A DNA stretch of 64,000 nt from an uncultured Alphaproteobacteria bacterium (GCA_937926445.1 CALBAK010000028.1:62001-126000), one strand, 5' to 3'. Shown: positions 36,999 through 46,779, counted from the first letter of the stretch. Translations and numbers: made by a program. The notes: generated from the sequence alone by a model not told the origin.

Positions 36999-37954
36999 GC
37001 CTCGGTGAGTTCGACTTCATCGAACGGCTGTTGCGCCCGCTGTCCGAGGGATTTCCGGGCGCTCTCGGGCTGCGCGACGACGCCGCGCTCATCGACGTTC
37101 CTTCCGATCGGCAGCTCGTCGTCGCCAAAGACGCCCTCGTCTCGAGCATCCATTTCTTGCCCGACGATCCCGCTGACCTCGTCGCCAGCAAATTGCTGCG
37201 CGTGAATTTGAGCGACCTCGCTGCGATGGGAGCCGAGCCGCTCGCCTACCTCATGGTTGTCGCACGGCCGGCCGACTTGCCCGATCCCTGGCTCGAGGAC
37301 TTCGTCCGAGGGCTCGAACGCGACCAGAAGGCTTTCGGGCTCCACCTGGTCGGCGGCGACACCGTCTCGACGTCCGGACCGCTCGTCTTAGCCCTGACGG
37401 TTCTCGGGCTGGTTCCGCGTGGCGAAGCGTTGCGCCGTGACGGTGCTCGACCGGGTGAGCTCGTCTGCGTTTCCGGAACCGTCGGGGATGCAGCCTTGGG
37501 CTTGCGTATCCTCCGTGGGCTTGCGGCACCCGACGAGCTCGCCTTGCCCCTGATCGAGCGCTACCGGACGCCACAGCCCAGAGTGGCGCTCGGGCGAGCG
37601 CTACGTGGTCTCGCGAGCTCGGCCATCGACGTCTCCGATGGCCTGATCGCCGATCTCGGTCACATCCTTCGAGCCTCGGGGGTCGGCGCCCGGATCGAAG
37701 CGGCGGCGGTGCCCCTTTCCGCCCCGGCCCGTGCCTTGCCGGGTGCCCGACAGAGCGCATTGTGCGGCGGCGACGACTACGAGCTTCTGTTCACGCTACC
37801 GGCCGAACGCGAGCCGGTGCTCGCGGCGCTTTCCGCCCAGCTCGAGCTGCCTTTGACCGTTATCGGCCGGACACGCGCCGAACCCGGCTTGGACGTGGTC
37901 GACGAGCGGGGCGCACCCGTCCGTCCAGCGCGGCCCGGCTGGCGTCATTTCTGA
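36995..37954 (+). CDS. thiL: Thiamine-monophosphate kinase
   Basis: From TTG 36995, overlapping the nusB stop (TTGA), the protein has 319 residues beginning SLGEFDFIERLL. Motifs are LRDDAALID, VNLSDLAAMGAEPLAYL, VGGDTVS, the SAIDVSDGLIADL block and CGGDDYELLFTLP. It phosphorylates thiamine monophosphate to the active diphosphate with ATP and magnesium. It is the last gene of the nrdR-rib-nusB-thiL run. The upstream part of the open frame is shadow over nusB. Confidence 0.95.
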   Translation: MSLGEFDFIERLLRPLSEGFPGALGLRDDAALIDVPSDRQLVVAKDALVSSIHFLPDDPADLVASKLLRVNLSDLAAMGAEPLAYLMVVARPADLPDPWLEDFVRGLERDQKAFGLHLVGGDTVSTSGPLVLALTVLGLVPRGEALRRDGARPGELVCVSGTVGDAALGLRILRGLAAPDELALPLIERYRTPQPRVALGRALRGLASSAIDVSDGLIADLGHILRASGVGARIEAAAVPLSAPARALPGARQSALCGGDDYELLFTLPAEREPVLAALSAQLELPLTVIGRTRAEPGLDVVDERGAPVRPARPGWRHF

Positions 37955-38072
37955 CCGCGTTCCCCGAAGGTCCGACCCGTAGTGCCCACAGCCTGGGTCT
38001 TCCTCCCTTTGTCATCGGACGTTGCCCCCGCTCCCACTGTGGCCTCCCGCCCCGGGAGCGCGCCGACGTTTG

Positions 38073-39278
38073 TCAACGGGAGCCGACGGCGCGTTCGGCC
38101 GGCGCCAAGACGAGGCAGGGCTTTCCCGCACGACGCAGGCTCGCGCAGGCACCGAGCGCATCCGCTCGACTGAGCCCGACCACTTGGGCGGCGTACATTC
38201 GCACGCGCGACCGCGGCTCTGCGACAACCACGGTTCCCCCCTCGAGCGACGGCAGCGTCCGCGCGAGCCGCCGCGCTGTCTGGCCTGCCGTGCGGCGATC
38301 TCGGAACGCTCCGAGCTGCACCCCGAAGTCGCCCGCCTGTCGACGAGTCGCGCTCGTCGCACGACGCGTCGGTGATGCTGCAACCGAGCGCTCGGCAACG
38401 CCCGGCACCATCTCGCCGACCGCTGGTGCGGGCGGGTTCGAACCCCGGGCCGGCGAGGCGAGCTCGACACCGCTCCCACGTCCGCTGAAAGCCTCGTCCA
38501 ACAGCCGCACCATCTCACGATTGCGTTCGGCGGAACTCGCGCCTCCGAGCACGACCGCCACGAGGCGCCTGCCGTTGCGAACCGCCGAGGCGGCCAGATT
38601 GTAGCCCGAAGCGCGAATGTAGCCGGTCTTCAGACCATCCATCCCGGGATAGGTAGTGAGCAGACGATTGTGGTTGTGGTATGTTCTCCCTCTCCACACG
38701 AAGTAGGGTAGGCCGAAAAATCCATAGTACTCTGGGAAATCGGCAAGTAGACGACCCGCCAGCACGGCCATGTCCCGAGCCGTCGTTCGTTGCAGCTCGT
38801 CGGGAAGACCCGATGCATTGACGAACCGGGTTCGCGTCATGCCGAGCTCACGCGCCCGATAGCTCATGAGCTGGGCGAAGCGCGCCTCCGTGCCACCGAT
38901 CGCTTCGGCAAGAACGACCGCCACGTCGTTGGCCGACTTCACTGCCAACGCCCGAATGGCCTCGTCGACGCGAATGGTGGAGCCTGGCCGCAGCCCGAGC
39001 TTGGACGGCGGTTGGCGCGCCGCCTCGGCCGATACCGGCAGCCGCGTCGCCAACGAGATCCGACCCGCGCGCAACGCTTCGAACGTCAAGTACAGCGTCA
39101 TCATCTTGGTCAGCGAGGCAGGATAGTTGACTATATCCGCGCCGGACTCGGACAGCACGGTGCCAGTACCGTGATCGACAACGATCGATGTGAGGGTTTG
39201 CGCATGCAACGAAGCAGTCGGAGCCAACGCCATGGTTGCGAGGAGCCCGACGACAGCGATGCCCATATGGCTGGCCAC
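38073..39278 (-). CDS. D-alanyl-D-alanine carboxypeptidase with C-terminal SPOR domain
   Basis: The 401-residue protein has a signal peptide (cleavage near HAQ, residue 27) and a penicillin-binding S11 domain with SLTK (Ser55, Lys58), SAN (Ser115, Asn117) and KTG (Lys217). It trims the terminal D-alanine of peptidoglycan peptides in the periplasm. In place of the usual PBP5 C-terminal beta domain and amphipathic anchor there is a linker and, at about 317-395, a SPOR repeat (GDFGVQLGAFRDRRTAGQTARRL) that binds denuded glycan at the septum. This domain order is common in alphaproteobacteria. It converges on thiL. Confidence 0.9.
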   Translation of the reverse strand: MASHMGIAVVGLLATMALAPTASLHAQTLTSIVVDHGTGTVLSESGADIVNYPASLTKMMTLYLTFEALRAGRISLATRLPVSAEAARQPPSKLGLRPGSTIRVDEAIRALAVKSANDVAVVLAEAIGGTEARFAQLMSYRARELGMTRTRFVNASGLPDELQRTTARDMAVLAGRLLADFPEYYGFFGLPYFVWRGRTYHNHNRLLTTYPGMDGLKTGYIRASGYNLAASAVRNGRRLVAVVLGGASSAERNREMVRLLDEAFSGRGSGVELASPARGSNPPAPAVGEMVPGVAERSVAASPTRRATSATRRQAGDFGVQLGAFRDRRTAGQTARRLARTLPSLEGGTVVVAEPRSRVRMYAAQVVGLSRADALGACASLRRAGKPCLVLAPAERAVGSR

Positions 39279-39455
39279 GCCCGACCTCCTCGACCTTGGC
39301 GAGGCATCCGGCGGCCGAGGAGCGACCGCCGATACCCTCTCCGCAGCTATTCTTTAGCAAGGAAAGGTTAATCGATCTTTGAGGTCGTGTCGAGCTGGCG
39401 CGGGAATCGCATCGCCAATTTTTCTACCTAAGGTTGGACGAATCCTTCTCGCCCG

Positions 39456-40418
39456 CTACCGGGCCGAAGCCTCGACCGGTTCGAGGAACCGCCGGTAGAC
39501 CCAGCCGTTTAGCCCGTCCGCGAGCTCCACCTTAAACCAACCCTTGTCCTCGCCACGGGCCGTGAATTCGACGCCCCGACGCAGCGAGCCGATCGCGGCG
39601 CTCGCGGTAGAAGGTTCGGCCCGCACGAACACATCGGCATTGACCCGGAACCGCAGGCCGGAGCCGATCTCTGCGGGAACCCTCTGCGTGCTATCGGCGG
39701 CACGTTTCCCCGCCCTCTCGACCCCGGCGGCGCCGGAGGCCAGCGTGTCCGACGAAGGCTCTGCGGTCGGGCGGCTGGTCGGCTGCGTGGCCGCAGGGGC
39801 GGCAGCCGTGCGCGTAGTGGTGGGCGATGCCGCCGGCTCGGCCTTGGCCGCGGCAGTCGAACGGGCGGCGAGGAGCGAGCGCGCACGATCGAGCTGAGTC
39901 CGCGCCTCCCTGTTGTCTGGTGCGAGCCGCGCCGCGGCCTCCAGATCTCCGATCGCCGCCTCGACCTCGCCCCGCTCCAGGCGCAGTTCGGCGCGGCGGA
40001 CATAGGCGGTCGGATGCTCCGGCTCGAGCTCGATCGCCCGCGTGAGATCCCCGAGCGCTCGATCGACCTCGCCCACCCGCGCCGCGGCCAACCCGCGGCG
40101 GGTATGTGCGATGCGGAGGTTGCGCACACTCTTGGGGTCGCCGGGTCGCAGTTGGAGCGCCCGCTCGTAATCGGCGATGGCCCGGTCGAAGTCCCCGAGT
40201 TCGCCGTACGCCACCCCACGATTGTTGTGCGCGAGCGCGAGGCTGTCCGGGTCCAGGCCGCCGCCGTCGATCGCTCGGCTGAACGCGACGACGGCCTGCT
40301 CGATCTTGCCGTCCGCGAAGGCCTGGTTACCGGCGCGAATGTCGGCAAGCGGATCGGCGGCCAGCGGTCCGCCGGTGCCCAAGAGCAGACCGACCGCGAG
40401 CAGGATCGCGCGGAGCAT
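39456..40418 (-). CDS. Periplasmic TPR-repeat protein with C-terminal SH3 domain
   Basis: The 320-residue protein has a signal peptide (LLAVGLLLGTGGPLAA) and four consecutive TPR units (about 27-180; AHNNRGVAYGELGDFDRAIADYERALQLRPGD is typical, with a second copy around AYVRRAELRLERGEVEAAI). A low-complexity Ala/Thr/Pro linker follows (about 188-245), then a bacterial SH3 domain (about 255-316; VNADVFVRAEPSTASAAIGSL, GWVYRRFLEP). It is probably a scaffold that binds peptidoglycan or an enzyme through SH3 and partners through the TPRs. The partner is unknown. glmU lies 57 bases upstream on the same strand. Confidence 0.82.
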   Translation of the reverse strand: MLRAILLAVGLLLGTGGPLAADPLADIRAGNQAFADGKIEQAVVAFSRAIDGGGLDPDSLALAHNNRGVAYGELGDFDRAIADYERALQLRPGDPKSVRNLRIAHTRRGLAAARVGEVDRALGDLTRAIELEPEHPTAYVRRAELRLERGEVEAAIGDLEAAARLAPDNREARTQLDRARSLLAARSTAAAKAEPAASPTTTRTAAAPAATQPTSRPTAEPSSDTLASGAAGVERAGKRAADSTQRVPAEIGSGLRFRVNADVFVRAEPSTASAAIGSLRRGVEFTARGEDKGWFKVELADGLNGWVYRRFLEPVEASAR

Positions 40419-40474
40419 GGCGTTCCCCCGGTTTTGTTATCGCTATGCCACGAGCAACCGTAACGGCAAAGGGC

Positions 40475-41836
40475 TCACGGCCGTCCGCGTTCGGCCGCCT
40501 TTCGACGTAGCCGCGAGCGGATCTCGGCCGCCCGCCCCGCCTTGTTCTCCTGCTGCCCGCGGGCGATTGCCAGGGCCTCCTCGGGCACATCCCGGGTGAT
40601 CGTACTGCCGGCCGCGACGATCGCCCCCGGCCCGATGCGGACCGGCGCCACGAGCGCCGTGTTGGAGCCCACAAAGGCCGCGGCTCCGATCTCTGTCCGA
40701 TGCTTGGCGATTCCATCGTAATTGCAAGTGATCGTGCCCGCACCGATGTTCGCGCCGGGCCCGACAGTCGCGTCCCCGAGATAGGTCAGATGGTTGGCCT
40801 TGGCGCCCTTGCCGAGCCGGGTGGCCTTGACCTCGACGAAATTGCCGACGCGAGCACCGCTCTCGAGCACCGTACCCGGACGCAGCCGCGCGAAGGGCCC
40901 TACCGCGGCTCCCGCCTCGACTACCGCACCTTCGAGATGCGAGAAGGGGTGGACGACCGCACCAGCTTCCACACGGGTGCCCGGGCCCAATACCACATAG
41001 GGTTCGAGGACAGCGCCCGGCTCGACGACGCAGTCGGACGCCAGGAAGACGGTCTCGGGAGCCGGCATCACGACGCCCTCGTCCAGGAGTTCGCCGCGCC
41101 GGCGTTCCTGCCAGAGACGCTCTAGCTCGGCGAGTTGGCGCTGGCTGTTGACCCCGAGGCCCTCGATCGCCGTCGCCTCGACGGCGCGACACGACCAGCC
41201 TCGGCCAGCCGCCAGGGCGACCGTGTCCGTGAGGTAGTATTCGTTCTTCTCCGGCCGGAGCGGCAGCGAATCGAGAAGGATGCGCAGGCGGGCCGCGTCG
41301 AAGGCCATCACCCCGGAGTTGCACGATCCCACGGCCTTGAGCTCGGGATCCGCATGCCGCTCCTCGACCAGCTCCACGAGCTCCCCATCTGCGAACCGGA
41401 GGCGGCCATATCCGCTCGGATCGTGCGGCCGGAACCCGAGCACGGCGACCGCCGAATCCGTGCGCTCGCGTTCCGCGAGCAACCGCGCGAGCGTCTCCGT
41501 CGCCAGGAGCGGCGTGTCGCCGTACAGCACGAGGACGGATCCGGTGGCCGCGAGCTCCGGGCGGGCCACGGCAACGGCATGTCCCGTGCCCAGGGCGGGG
41601 ACCTGCACGACGATACCAGCCTCGGGTGCGAAAGCCCGCACCTCGGCCTCGACCTCCGCCATGTTCGGCGCCAGGACGACCACGAGCCGATCGGGTTCGA
41701 GCCGACGAGCGGTCGCGAGCACGTGGCGGATCAGCGGCCATCCCGCCAGAGGGTGGAGAACCTTCGGCCTGCCGTTTTTCATCCGGGTACCCTTGCCCGC
41801 GGCGAGGACGACAATGCTGAGCGGCACGCGCGCCAC
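40475..41836 (-). CDS. glmU: Bifunctional UDP-N-acetylglucosamine pyrophosphorylase / glucosamine-1-phosphate N-acetyltransferase
   Basis: The 453-residue enzyme has an N-terminal nucleotidyltransferase domain (about 1-230; VVLAAGKGTRMKNGRPKVLHPLAG, LYGDTPLL) and a C-terminal left-handed beta-helix acetyltransferase (about 250-440; NYDGIAKHRTEIG, GSNTALVAPVRIG). It supplies UDP-GlcNAc for cell wall and lipopolysaccharide. The ATG at 41836 sits 114 bases from the divergent phosphatase gene. The usual partner glmS is not in the window. Confidence 0.97.
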   Translation of the reverse strand: MARVPLSIVVLAAGKGTRMKNGRPKVLHPLAGWPLIRHVLATARRLEPDRLVVVLAPNMAEVEAEVRAFAPEAGIVVQVPALGTGHAVAVARPELAATGSVLVLYGDTPLLATETLARLLAERERTDSAVAVLGFRPHDPSGYGRLRFADGELVELVEERHADPELKAVGSCNSGVMAFDAARLRILLDSLPLRPEKNEYYLTDTVALAAGRGWSCRAVEATAIEGLGVNSQRQLAELERLWQERRRGELLDEGVVMPAPETVFLASDCVVEPGAVLEPYVVLGPGTRVEAGAVVHPFSHLEGAVVEAGAAVGPFARLRPGTVLESGARVGNFVEVKATRLGKGAKANHLTYLGDATVGPGANIGAGTITCNYDGIAKHRTEIGAAAFVGSNTALVAPVRIGPGAIVAAGSTITRDVPEEALAIARGQQENKAGRAAEIRSRLRRKAAERGRP

Positions 41837-41950
41837 GGCACCTCCTGCGATTGGCCGAGGTCGATTGCGGCCCTATCTCTCGCCGCGGTGCGAAGTTCGT
41901 ACAAGCCCGTTCGGACCGCTTCGACGGTCGGGTGCGCTCTGGAGACCCCG

Positions 41951-42619
41951 ATGCCTATCAACGCGGTGATTTTCGATCTCGACGGCACGCTCGTAGAGAC
42001 GGCACCCGACCTGCACGCGGTGCTCGCCGAGCTCCTCGAACGCGAGGGCCTGCGAGTGCCGCCGCTCGAAGCCGTGCGCGGCATGATCGGTGACGGGGCG
42101 AGAACGCTGATCCGCCGCGCTCACGAATGGCAGGGGCGGGACCTCGAGGCCGAGCGTCTCGAGCACCTCTATACCTGGTTCCTCGAGCGCTACACGGCCG
42201 AACCGGCGCGCTTCAGCGCCCCCTACGAGGGCGTCTCCGAAGCCCTCGTCGCCCTGCGCGAGCGCGGAGCGCGGCTCGGTGTCTGCACCAACAAGCCGCA
42301 GGCCCCGAGCGAGCGGTTGCTGGAAGCCGTCGGCCTCTCGCCCTGGCTCGACGTGGTGACCGGCGGTGACGTCCTGCCCGTGCGCAAGCCCGACCCGCGC
42401 CATCTCGCGGCCACGATCGAGGCTCTCGGTGCATTTCCGACCGAGGCGGTCATGGTGGGCGACAGTTCCAACGACCTGGCAGCGGCGCGGGGCCTCGGCA
42501 TTCCCTGCGTCCTCGTGAGCTTCGGGTACACCACAACGCCCGCGCGCGCCCTCGGTCCGGACCGCGTCATCGACCGGTTCGACGAGCTTTACGAGGTTCT
42601 CCGGCAGCTTGAGGGCTAA
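41951..42619 (+). CDS. gph: Phosphoglycolate phosphatase-like HAD hydrolase
   Basis: From ATG 41951 the protein has 222 residues. HAD motif I is VIFDLDGTLVET, motif II is in VCTNKP, motif III uses the lysine of VRKPDPRH, and motif IV is VMVGDSSNDLAAA. The helical cap and length fit Gph, which removes phosphate from 2-phosphoglycolate made by DNA repair or Rubisco oxygenation; other HAD specificities are possible. The same frame is open upstream but that is shadow over glmU. It is divergent from glmU, as often seen in alphaproteobacteria. Confidence 0.88.
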   Translation: MPINAVIFDLDGTLVETAPDLHAVLAELLEREGLRVPPLEAVRGMIGDGARTLIRRAHEWQGRDLEAERLEHLYTWFLERYTAEPARFSAPYEGVSEALVALRERGARLGVCTNKPQAPSERLLEAVGLSPWLDVVTGGDVLPVRKPDPRHLAATIEALGAFPTEAVMVGDSSNDLAAARGLGIPCVLVSFGYTTTPARALGPDRVIDRFDELYEVLRQLEG

Positions 42620-42663
42620 CCTTGACAGACCCCGACACGCCTCCCTAGATGCCGAGCGTCGAG

Positions 42664-42738
42664 GGGCGCTTAGCTCAGCGGTAGAGCACCGTCTTCACAC
42701 GGCGGGGGTCGCTGGTTCGAAACCAGCAGCGCCCACCA
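42664..42738 (+). tRNA. tRNA-Val (anticodon CAC)
   Basis: A 75-base cloverleaf with the CCA end encoded. Acceptor GGGCGCT (42664-42670) pairs with AGCGCCC (42728-42734), followed by A and CCA. The D arm is GCTC/GAGC, the anticodon arm CCGTC-TTCACAC-GGCGG (anticodon CAC, reading GUG) and the T arm GCTGG-TTCGAAA-CCAGC. Confidence 0.97.
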
Positions 42739-42826
42739 CCTTGCTGGTTTGTTCGTTCGCCAATCGCTTTCGTGTTGGAGCGGCCGTTTTCGGGCGGCGC
42801 GCGCAGCTTTAGCCATCCGTAAACCG

Positions 42827-45337
42827 TCACGCCAGGCGCAGGCCCGTAATGGCGGAACGCCCGAGAAGCCGCCAGGCCGTGGCCGCACCGACCGCGAGTG
42901 CGAGCCCTGCGGTCGCCGCGAGCACGAGGAGGGGCGGCGTCCAGGCGAAGGTCCAGCTCGTCCCCAGAACGAAGCGGACGATCGCCCAGGCGGCGAACCC
43001 ACCCACGACAATGCCGGCCGTGCCGGCGAGCACGGCCAGGACCAACACCTCGCTCGAGAGGATGGCCAGGATCTGTCGACGCGGCGCTCCCAGGATCTTC
43101 AGCAGCACCGTCTGCTGCAGATGTCGCCTCCGTGCGGCGACCAGAGCGGCGACGAGCACCAACAGGCCCGTCGAAAGCGTGATGCTCGCGACCGCACGGA
43201 TCGCGAGGGCGATGTTCTCGAGCGTGGCGACGACTTCACGCGCGATCGTCCCAATCTCGATCGGTATGACGTTCGGCAACTCACGGGCGAGCCGGTCGAG
43301 AAAAGCGGGAGTGATCCGGTCGGGAACGTCGAGGGCGGCGATTCGAACATGCGGCGCCTTGTCGATCACGCCGGGGCTCAACACGAAGACAAAATCGAGC
43401 CTCCCCGCGGCCCAGTCGACCTCGCGGCGAATATTGGCGATTTTGGCCTCGATCGGCCGGCCCAGCACGTTGAAGGTCAACGTGTCGCCGACCCGCACCC
43501 CGTAGCCCCGCGCGACCTCGGCCTCTACTGAGACGAGGGGTGGGCCGGCATAGTCCGCTGGCCACCACGAGCCGGCTAGGAGCGAAGTGTCCCCTGGCGG
43601 AGTAGCCTGCCAGGTGAGCCCGCGGTCCCGATCGACGGTCCAGCGCACGTTCTCGGCGATCCGCGCCCGGTCGATCGGCTCGCCCTTGATACGTGTGACC
43701 CGCGCCCGAAGCGTCGGGGCCGACTGCAACAGCACCACGCCCGGTGTGGCCGCGACGAGCCGCTCGAACCGTGTCCATTGGTCGGGCTGGATGTCGATCA
43801 CCACGTGGCTGGGTGCCCGCTCGCCGAGCCGCACTTCGAGCTCGTTGCGGAGATTGGCTTCGATCAGGCCGATCGTGACGAGCAGACCGAGACCGCCGCC
43901 GAGGCCCACCACGACCGGCAGTGCCCCGCTTGCGCTTCGCGACAGGTTGCGCGCAGCGAGCCGCAGCACGAGGGGTGCGTCCGCGAGAAGTTCGGCGGCG
44001 AGGCCCAGTAAAATGCGCCCGAGGCCTGCGAGCGACACGACGGTGAGGAGTGCTCCACCCGCGAAGAGCAGGCCCAGGCGCGGGCGTTCGACGCTCGCCA
44101 CGACGAGCCCCACGAGTGCCACCACGACCAAGCCGAGGGCGGCGAGGCGGTCCCACCGCGGCCAGCCCGATAACGGCGCCACCTCTGCGCGGAAGAGGCT
44201 CGCGGAGGAGATTTCTCGCGCTCGGGCGAGGGGCCATCCAGCGAAGAGAGCGGCGGTGAGGACGCCCGTGGTCCCGGCGAGCAGCAGCGGGCCGGGCTGG
44301 AATCCCGCTTCGATGGGAACCGGCAGGAGCCGGCGCAGCCCCGAAGCGAGCAGGAAGGGCAGGAGCTGGCCGACGACGAGACCGAGCCCGACACCTGCGA
44401 TCGTGACGAGACCCACGAGGCACGCATAGGCCGCATCGACCTCCCTCGTGGTAGCACCCAGCGCTTTGAGTATGCCGATGGTCGATCGTCGGCTGGCGAG
44501 GAAGGTCGAGACCGAAAGGGCGATGCCGAGCCCACCCACGACGAGCGAAGCGAGCCCGGCAAGGGTCAGGTAGCTCGCGAGCCGGTCGGAAAACCGGGCG
44601 ACCGACGGCTCCACCATAGCAGCCGTGCGCAGACGCCAGTTGGCCTCGGGCTCGAGCCGCCGCAGCCGCTCGGCGATCGGCTCCACCTCGCGAGCGGGAA
44701 CCATGGCTCGATGTTCGAACCGCAAGAGCGCCCCGGGCCGGATCGTTCCTGCCCGTTCGGCAGTCTCGCGGCTGACGAGGAGCCGCGGGCCGAAGCCCGC
44801 GAAGCCGCCGAGACGACCGGGCTCGCGCAGGAGCACGGCTCTGATCGTGACACTCGCCTCGCCGAGCCGGAGCCGGTCGCCGACCCGCACCCCGAGCCGG
44901 GCGAGAAGCGTCGTCTCGACGGCCGCGCCGTCGCCGGCCAGCACCTCCGCGATCGGAAGCGGAGGATCGAGCCGGACCTCACCCACCAGTGGCCAAGCGC
45001 GGTCGACGGCCTTCAACGTCACGGCGAGCCGCCGGCCGTCCGGTCCGGTGACGAGCGCGGTCGTCTTGACCGTGGTCGAGAGCCGCGCGTCGGCACCGAA
45101 GATGCGGTCGAGCTCCTCCGCCGCGACCGGGATGTTGGCACTCTCGAGCTCCAGATCGCCGCCCAGCAGTGCGCGCGCGTCGCGGCGGATGCTCTCGCGG
45201 ACCGATTCCGCCGACACGCCGACCGTGGCGATCGTAGCGACGCCGACGGCGAGGGCGAGAAGCACGACGAGAAGCGGACGAAACGCTCCCCTGAGCTCGC
45301 GCCTCGCGATGGTCCAGGCGATCGACAGACCGGCCAT
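42827..45337 (-). CDS. YbbP-like ABC transporter permease (FtsX-type, two blocks)
   Basis: From ATG 45337 ([19 protein letters not shown]) the protein has 836 residues. The frame is open for another ~290 codons upstream, but that is antisense over the ATPase gene. It has an N-terminal helix and a first extracytoplasmic domain, four central helices (about 260-450), further helices around 455-550, a second extracytoplasmic domain (about 550-700), and three C-terminal helices with HLQQTVLLKILGAPRRQIL. YbbAP-type exporters, beside a TesA-like esterase, are thought to handle hydrophobic compounds or lipids. The ATG overlaps the ATPase stop by one base. Confidence 0.88.
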   Translation of the reverse strand: MAGLSIAWTIARRELRGAFRPLLVVLLALAVGVATIATVGVSAESVRESIRRDARALLGGDLELESANIPVAAEELDRIFGADARLSTTVKTTALVTGPDGRRLAVTLKAVDRAWPLVGEVRLDPPLPIAEVLAGDGAAVETTLLARLGVRVGDRLRLGEASVTIRAVLLREPGRLGGFAGFGPRLLVSRETAERAGTIRPGALLRFEHRAMVPAREVEPIAERLRRLEPEANWRLRTAAMVEPSVARFSDRLASYLTLAGLASLVVGGLGIALSVSTFLASRRSTIGILKALGATTREVDAAYACLVGLVTIAGVGLGLVVGQLLPFLLASGLRRLLPVPIEAGFQPGPLLLAGTTGVLTAALFAGWPLARAREISSASLFRAEVAPLSGWPRWDRLAALGLVVVALVGLVVASVERPRLGLLFAGGALLTVVSLAGLGRILLGLAAELLADAPLVLRLAARNLSRSASGALPVVVGLGGGLGLLVTIGLIEANLRNELEVRLGERAPSHVVIDIQPDQWTRFERLVAATPGVVLLQSAPTLRARVTRIKGEPIDRARIAENVRWTVDRDRGLTWQATPPGDTSLLAGSWWPADYAGPPLVSVEAEVARGYGVRVGDTLTFNVLGRPIEAKIANIRREVDWAAGRLDFVFVLSPGVIDKAPHVRIAALDVPDRITPAFLDRLARELPNVIPIEIGTIAREVVATLENIALAIRAVASITLSTGLLVLVAALVAARRRHLQQTVLLKILGAPRRQILAILSSEVLVLAVLAGTAGIVVGGFAAWAIVRFVLGTSWTFAWTPPLLVLAATAGLALAVGAATAWRLLGRSAITGLRLA

Positions 45338-46047
45338 CAGCCGCCCGGCGTTACGAGGGTGCTCGGCCCGCCGGCCGTGTTGGGGCTCGCCTCGCCGAGC
45401 CGACCGGCATCCATGACGAGCCTTCGCACGCAGCGTGCCGCGAGCCTCGCATCGTGAGTGACGAGCAGGAGCGTCGTGCCGTGTTGCTGCTGGACGCCGA
45501 ACAGAAGCTCGACAATCTCCCGTCCGGTCTCGGCGTCGAGATTTCCGGTGGGCTCGTCGGCGAGCAGGAGGTCGGGCGCATTGGCGATGGCCCGGGCCAA
45601 TGCCACCCGTTGCTGCTCGCCACCCGAGAGCTGGGCCGGGTAGTGCTCGAGGCGATGGGCGAGGCCCACTTCCTCGAGGAGCTCGGCCGCACGAGCCATC
45701 GCACCCGGGCGGCCGGCGAGCTCCATGGGCAGGGCCACGTTCTCGATCGCCGTCATCGACGGCACGAGGTGAAACGCCTGGAACAGAATTCCGACGTGAC
45801 GGCGGCGAAACAACGCCAGCTCGTCCTCGTCGAGCGCGCCCAGATCCCGGCCGCAGACGACGACACGGCCGGAGGTCGCCCGCTCGATCCCGCCGATGAT
45901 CGCGAGGAGGCTGGACTTGCCGGATCCCGACGGACCGACCACGCTCACCGTGGTACCCGCATCGACCTCGAGGTCGATATCCCGCAGGATCGTGACCCGG
46001 CCCGCCGGGCTCGAAAGTGTGAGATGGACGTCGTCGAGGTCGATCAT
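45337..46047 (-). CDS. YbbA-like ABC transporter ATP-binding protein
   Basis: The 236-residue ATPase has Walker [10 protein letters not shown], an [20 protein letters not shown]-loop region, the canonical signature [15 protein letters not shown], Walker [13 protein letters not shown] and H-loop THDARL. It belongs to the MacB/LolD/YbbA group. It is translationally coupled to the permease (TGATG) and divergent from a GDSL esterase across 41 bases, the same three-gene arrangement as tesA-ybbA-ybbP in E. coli. Confidence 0.92.
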   Translation of the reverse strand: MIDLDDVHLTLSSPAGRVTILRDIDLEVDAGTTVSVVGPSGSGKSSLLAIIGGIERATSGRVVVCGRDLGALDEDELALFRRRHVGILFQAFHLVPSMTAIENVALPMELAGRPGAMARAAELLEEVGLAHRLEHYPAQLSGGEQQRVALARAIANAPDLLLADEPTGNLDAETGREIVELLFGVQQQHGTTLLLVTHDARLAARCVRRLVMDAGRLGEASPNTAGGPSTLVTPGG

Positions 46048-46088
46048 GCGCCCGGCACGCGCTTGGGGATGAGGGAGTTCGCCTGGAC

Positions 46089-46742
46089 ATGGAACGAGCG
46101 TCCACGCGCCGCAAGGTGCTCGCCGCCCTCGTCGCTGGTACGATCGTCCACCTCCGACCGGCGGGCGCGGCCGAGTGCCGCATCGCCGTCCTCGGCGACT
46201 CGCTCACGGCCGGCTACGGGCTGGCGGTCGCGGATGCTTTTCCGGCGCGCCTCGAGGCGGCTCTGCGCAGCCGCGGGTGGGCGTGTGCGGTAGTCGACGC
46301 CGGTGTGTCGGGCGACACGAGCGCCGGTGGCGCCGCGCGGGTCGCCTGGGTACTGGCCGACCGTCCGACCCACCTACTGGTGGAGCTCGGTGGCAACGAC
46401 GCGCTTCGCGCCCTACCGCCCGAGGAACTCGAGGCCAATCTCGAGCGAATCGTCGCAGCGGCGCGGGCTCAGGGCGTTCCGGTCATGATCGCGGGTATGC
46501 TGGCACCGTCCAATCTCGGCGCCGACTACGGAGACGCGTTCGCCGCCGCCTACCGTCGGGTCGTCGATCGCCACGCGCTCGCCTTCTACCCCTTCTTTCT
46601 CGACGGCCTCATGGGCCGGCCGACGTTCTTCCAGGCCGACGGGATCCACCCCAACGCGGCGGGCGTGACGCTGGTGGTCGAGCGGATTCTACCGAGCGTC
46701 GAGGCCTGGCTGCGGGCGACCGGGGTTTCACGGAGAGGTTGA
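46089..46742 (+). CDS. tesA: TesA-like arylesterase/lysophospholipase (GDSL family)
   Basis: The 217-residue SGNH hydrolase has a signal sequence (RRKVLAALVAGTIVHLRPAGAA) and the four family blocks: AVLGDSLTAGYG with the nucleophile serine, GVSGDTSAGG, ELGGNDALRA and DGIHPNAAG with the catalytic Asp and His. TesA-type enzymes act in the periplasm on thioesters, aryl esters and lysophospholipids. Its divergent placement next to the YbbA/YbbP-like exporter supports a shared lipid or ester detoxification role. Confidence 0.9.
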   Translation: MERASTRRKVLAALVAGTIVHLRPAGAAECRIAVLGDSLTAGYGLAVADAFPARLEAALRSRGWACAVVDAGVSGDTSAGGAARVAWVLADRPTHLLVELGGNDALRALPPEELEANLERIVAAARAQGVPVMIAGMLAPSNLGADYGDAFAAAYRRVVDRHALAFYPFFLDGLMGRPTFFQADGIHPNAAGVTLVVERILPSVEAWLRATGVSRRG

Positions 46743-46779
46743 TTCTCCACCGAGCCGATCCCCTCGCTGGTGCAGGATC

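Noticed and set aside
42664-42760. Inverted repeat AAACCAGCA...TGCTGGTTT across the 3' end of tRNA-Val as a possible integration site
   Set aside because: The left arm is simply the T-arm; no integrase, no second tRNA-end copy and no change of gene content follows.
45338-46207. N-terminal ~290-codon extension of the YbbP-like permease giving a 1126-residue frame
   Set aside because: The extension lies over the YbbA-like ATPase gene in another frame and is arginine-rich; MAGLSIAW at 45337 is the natural start.
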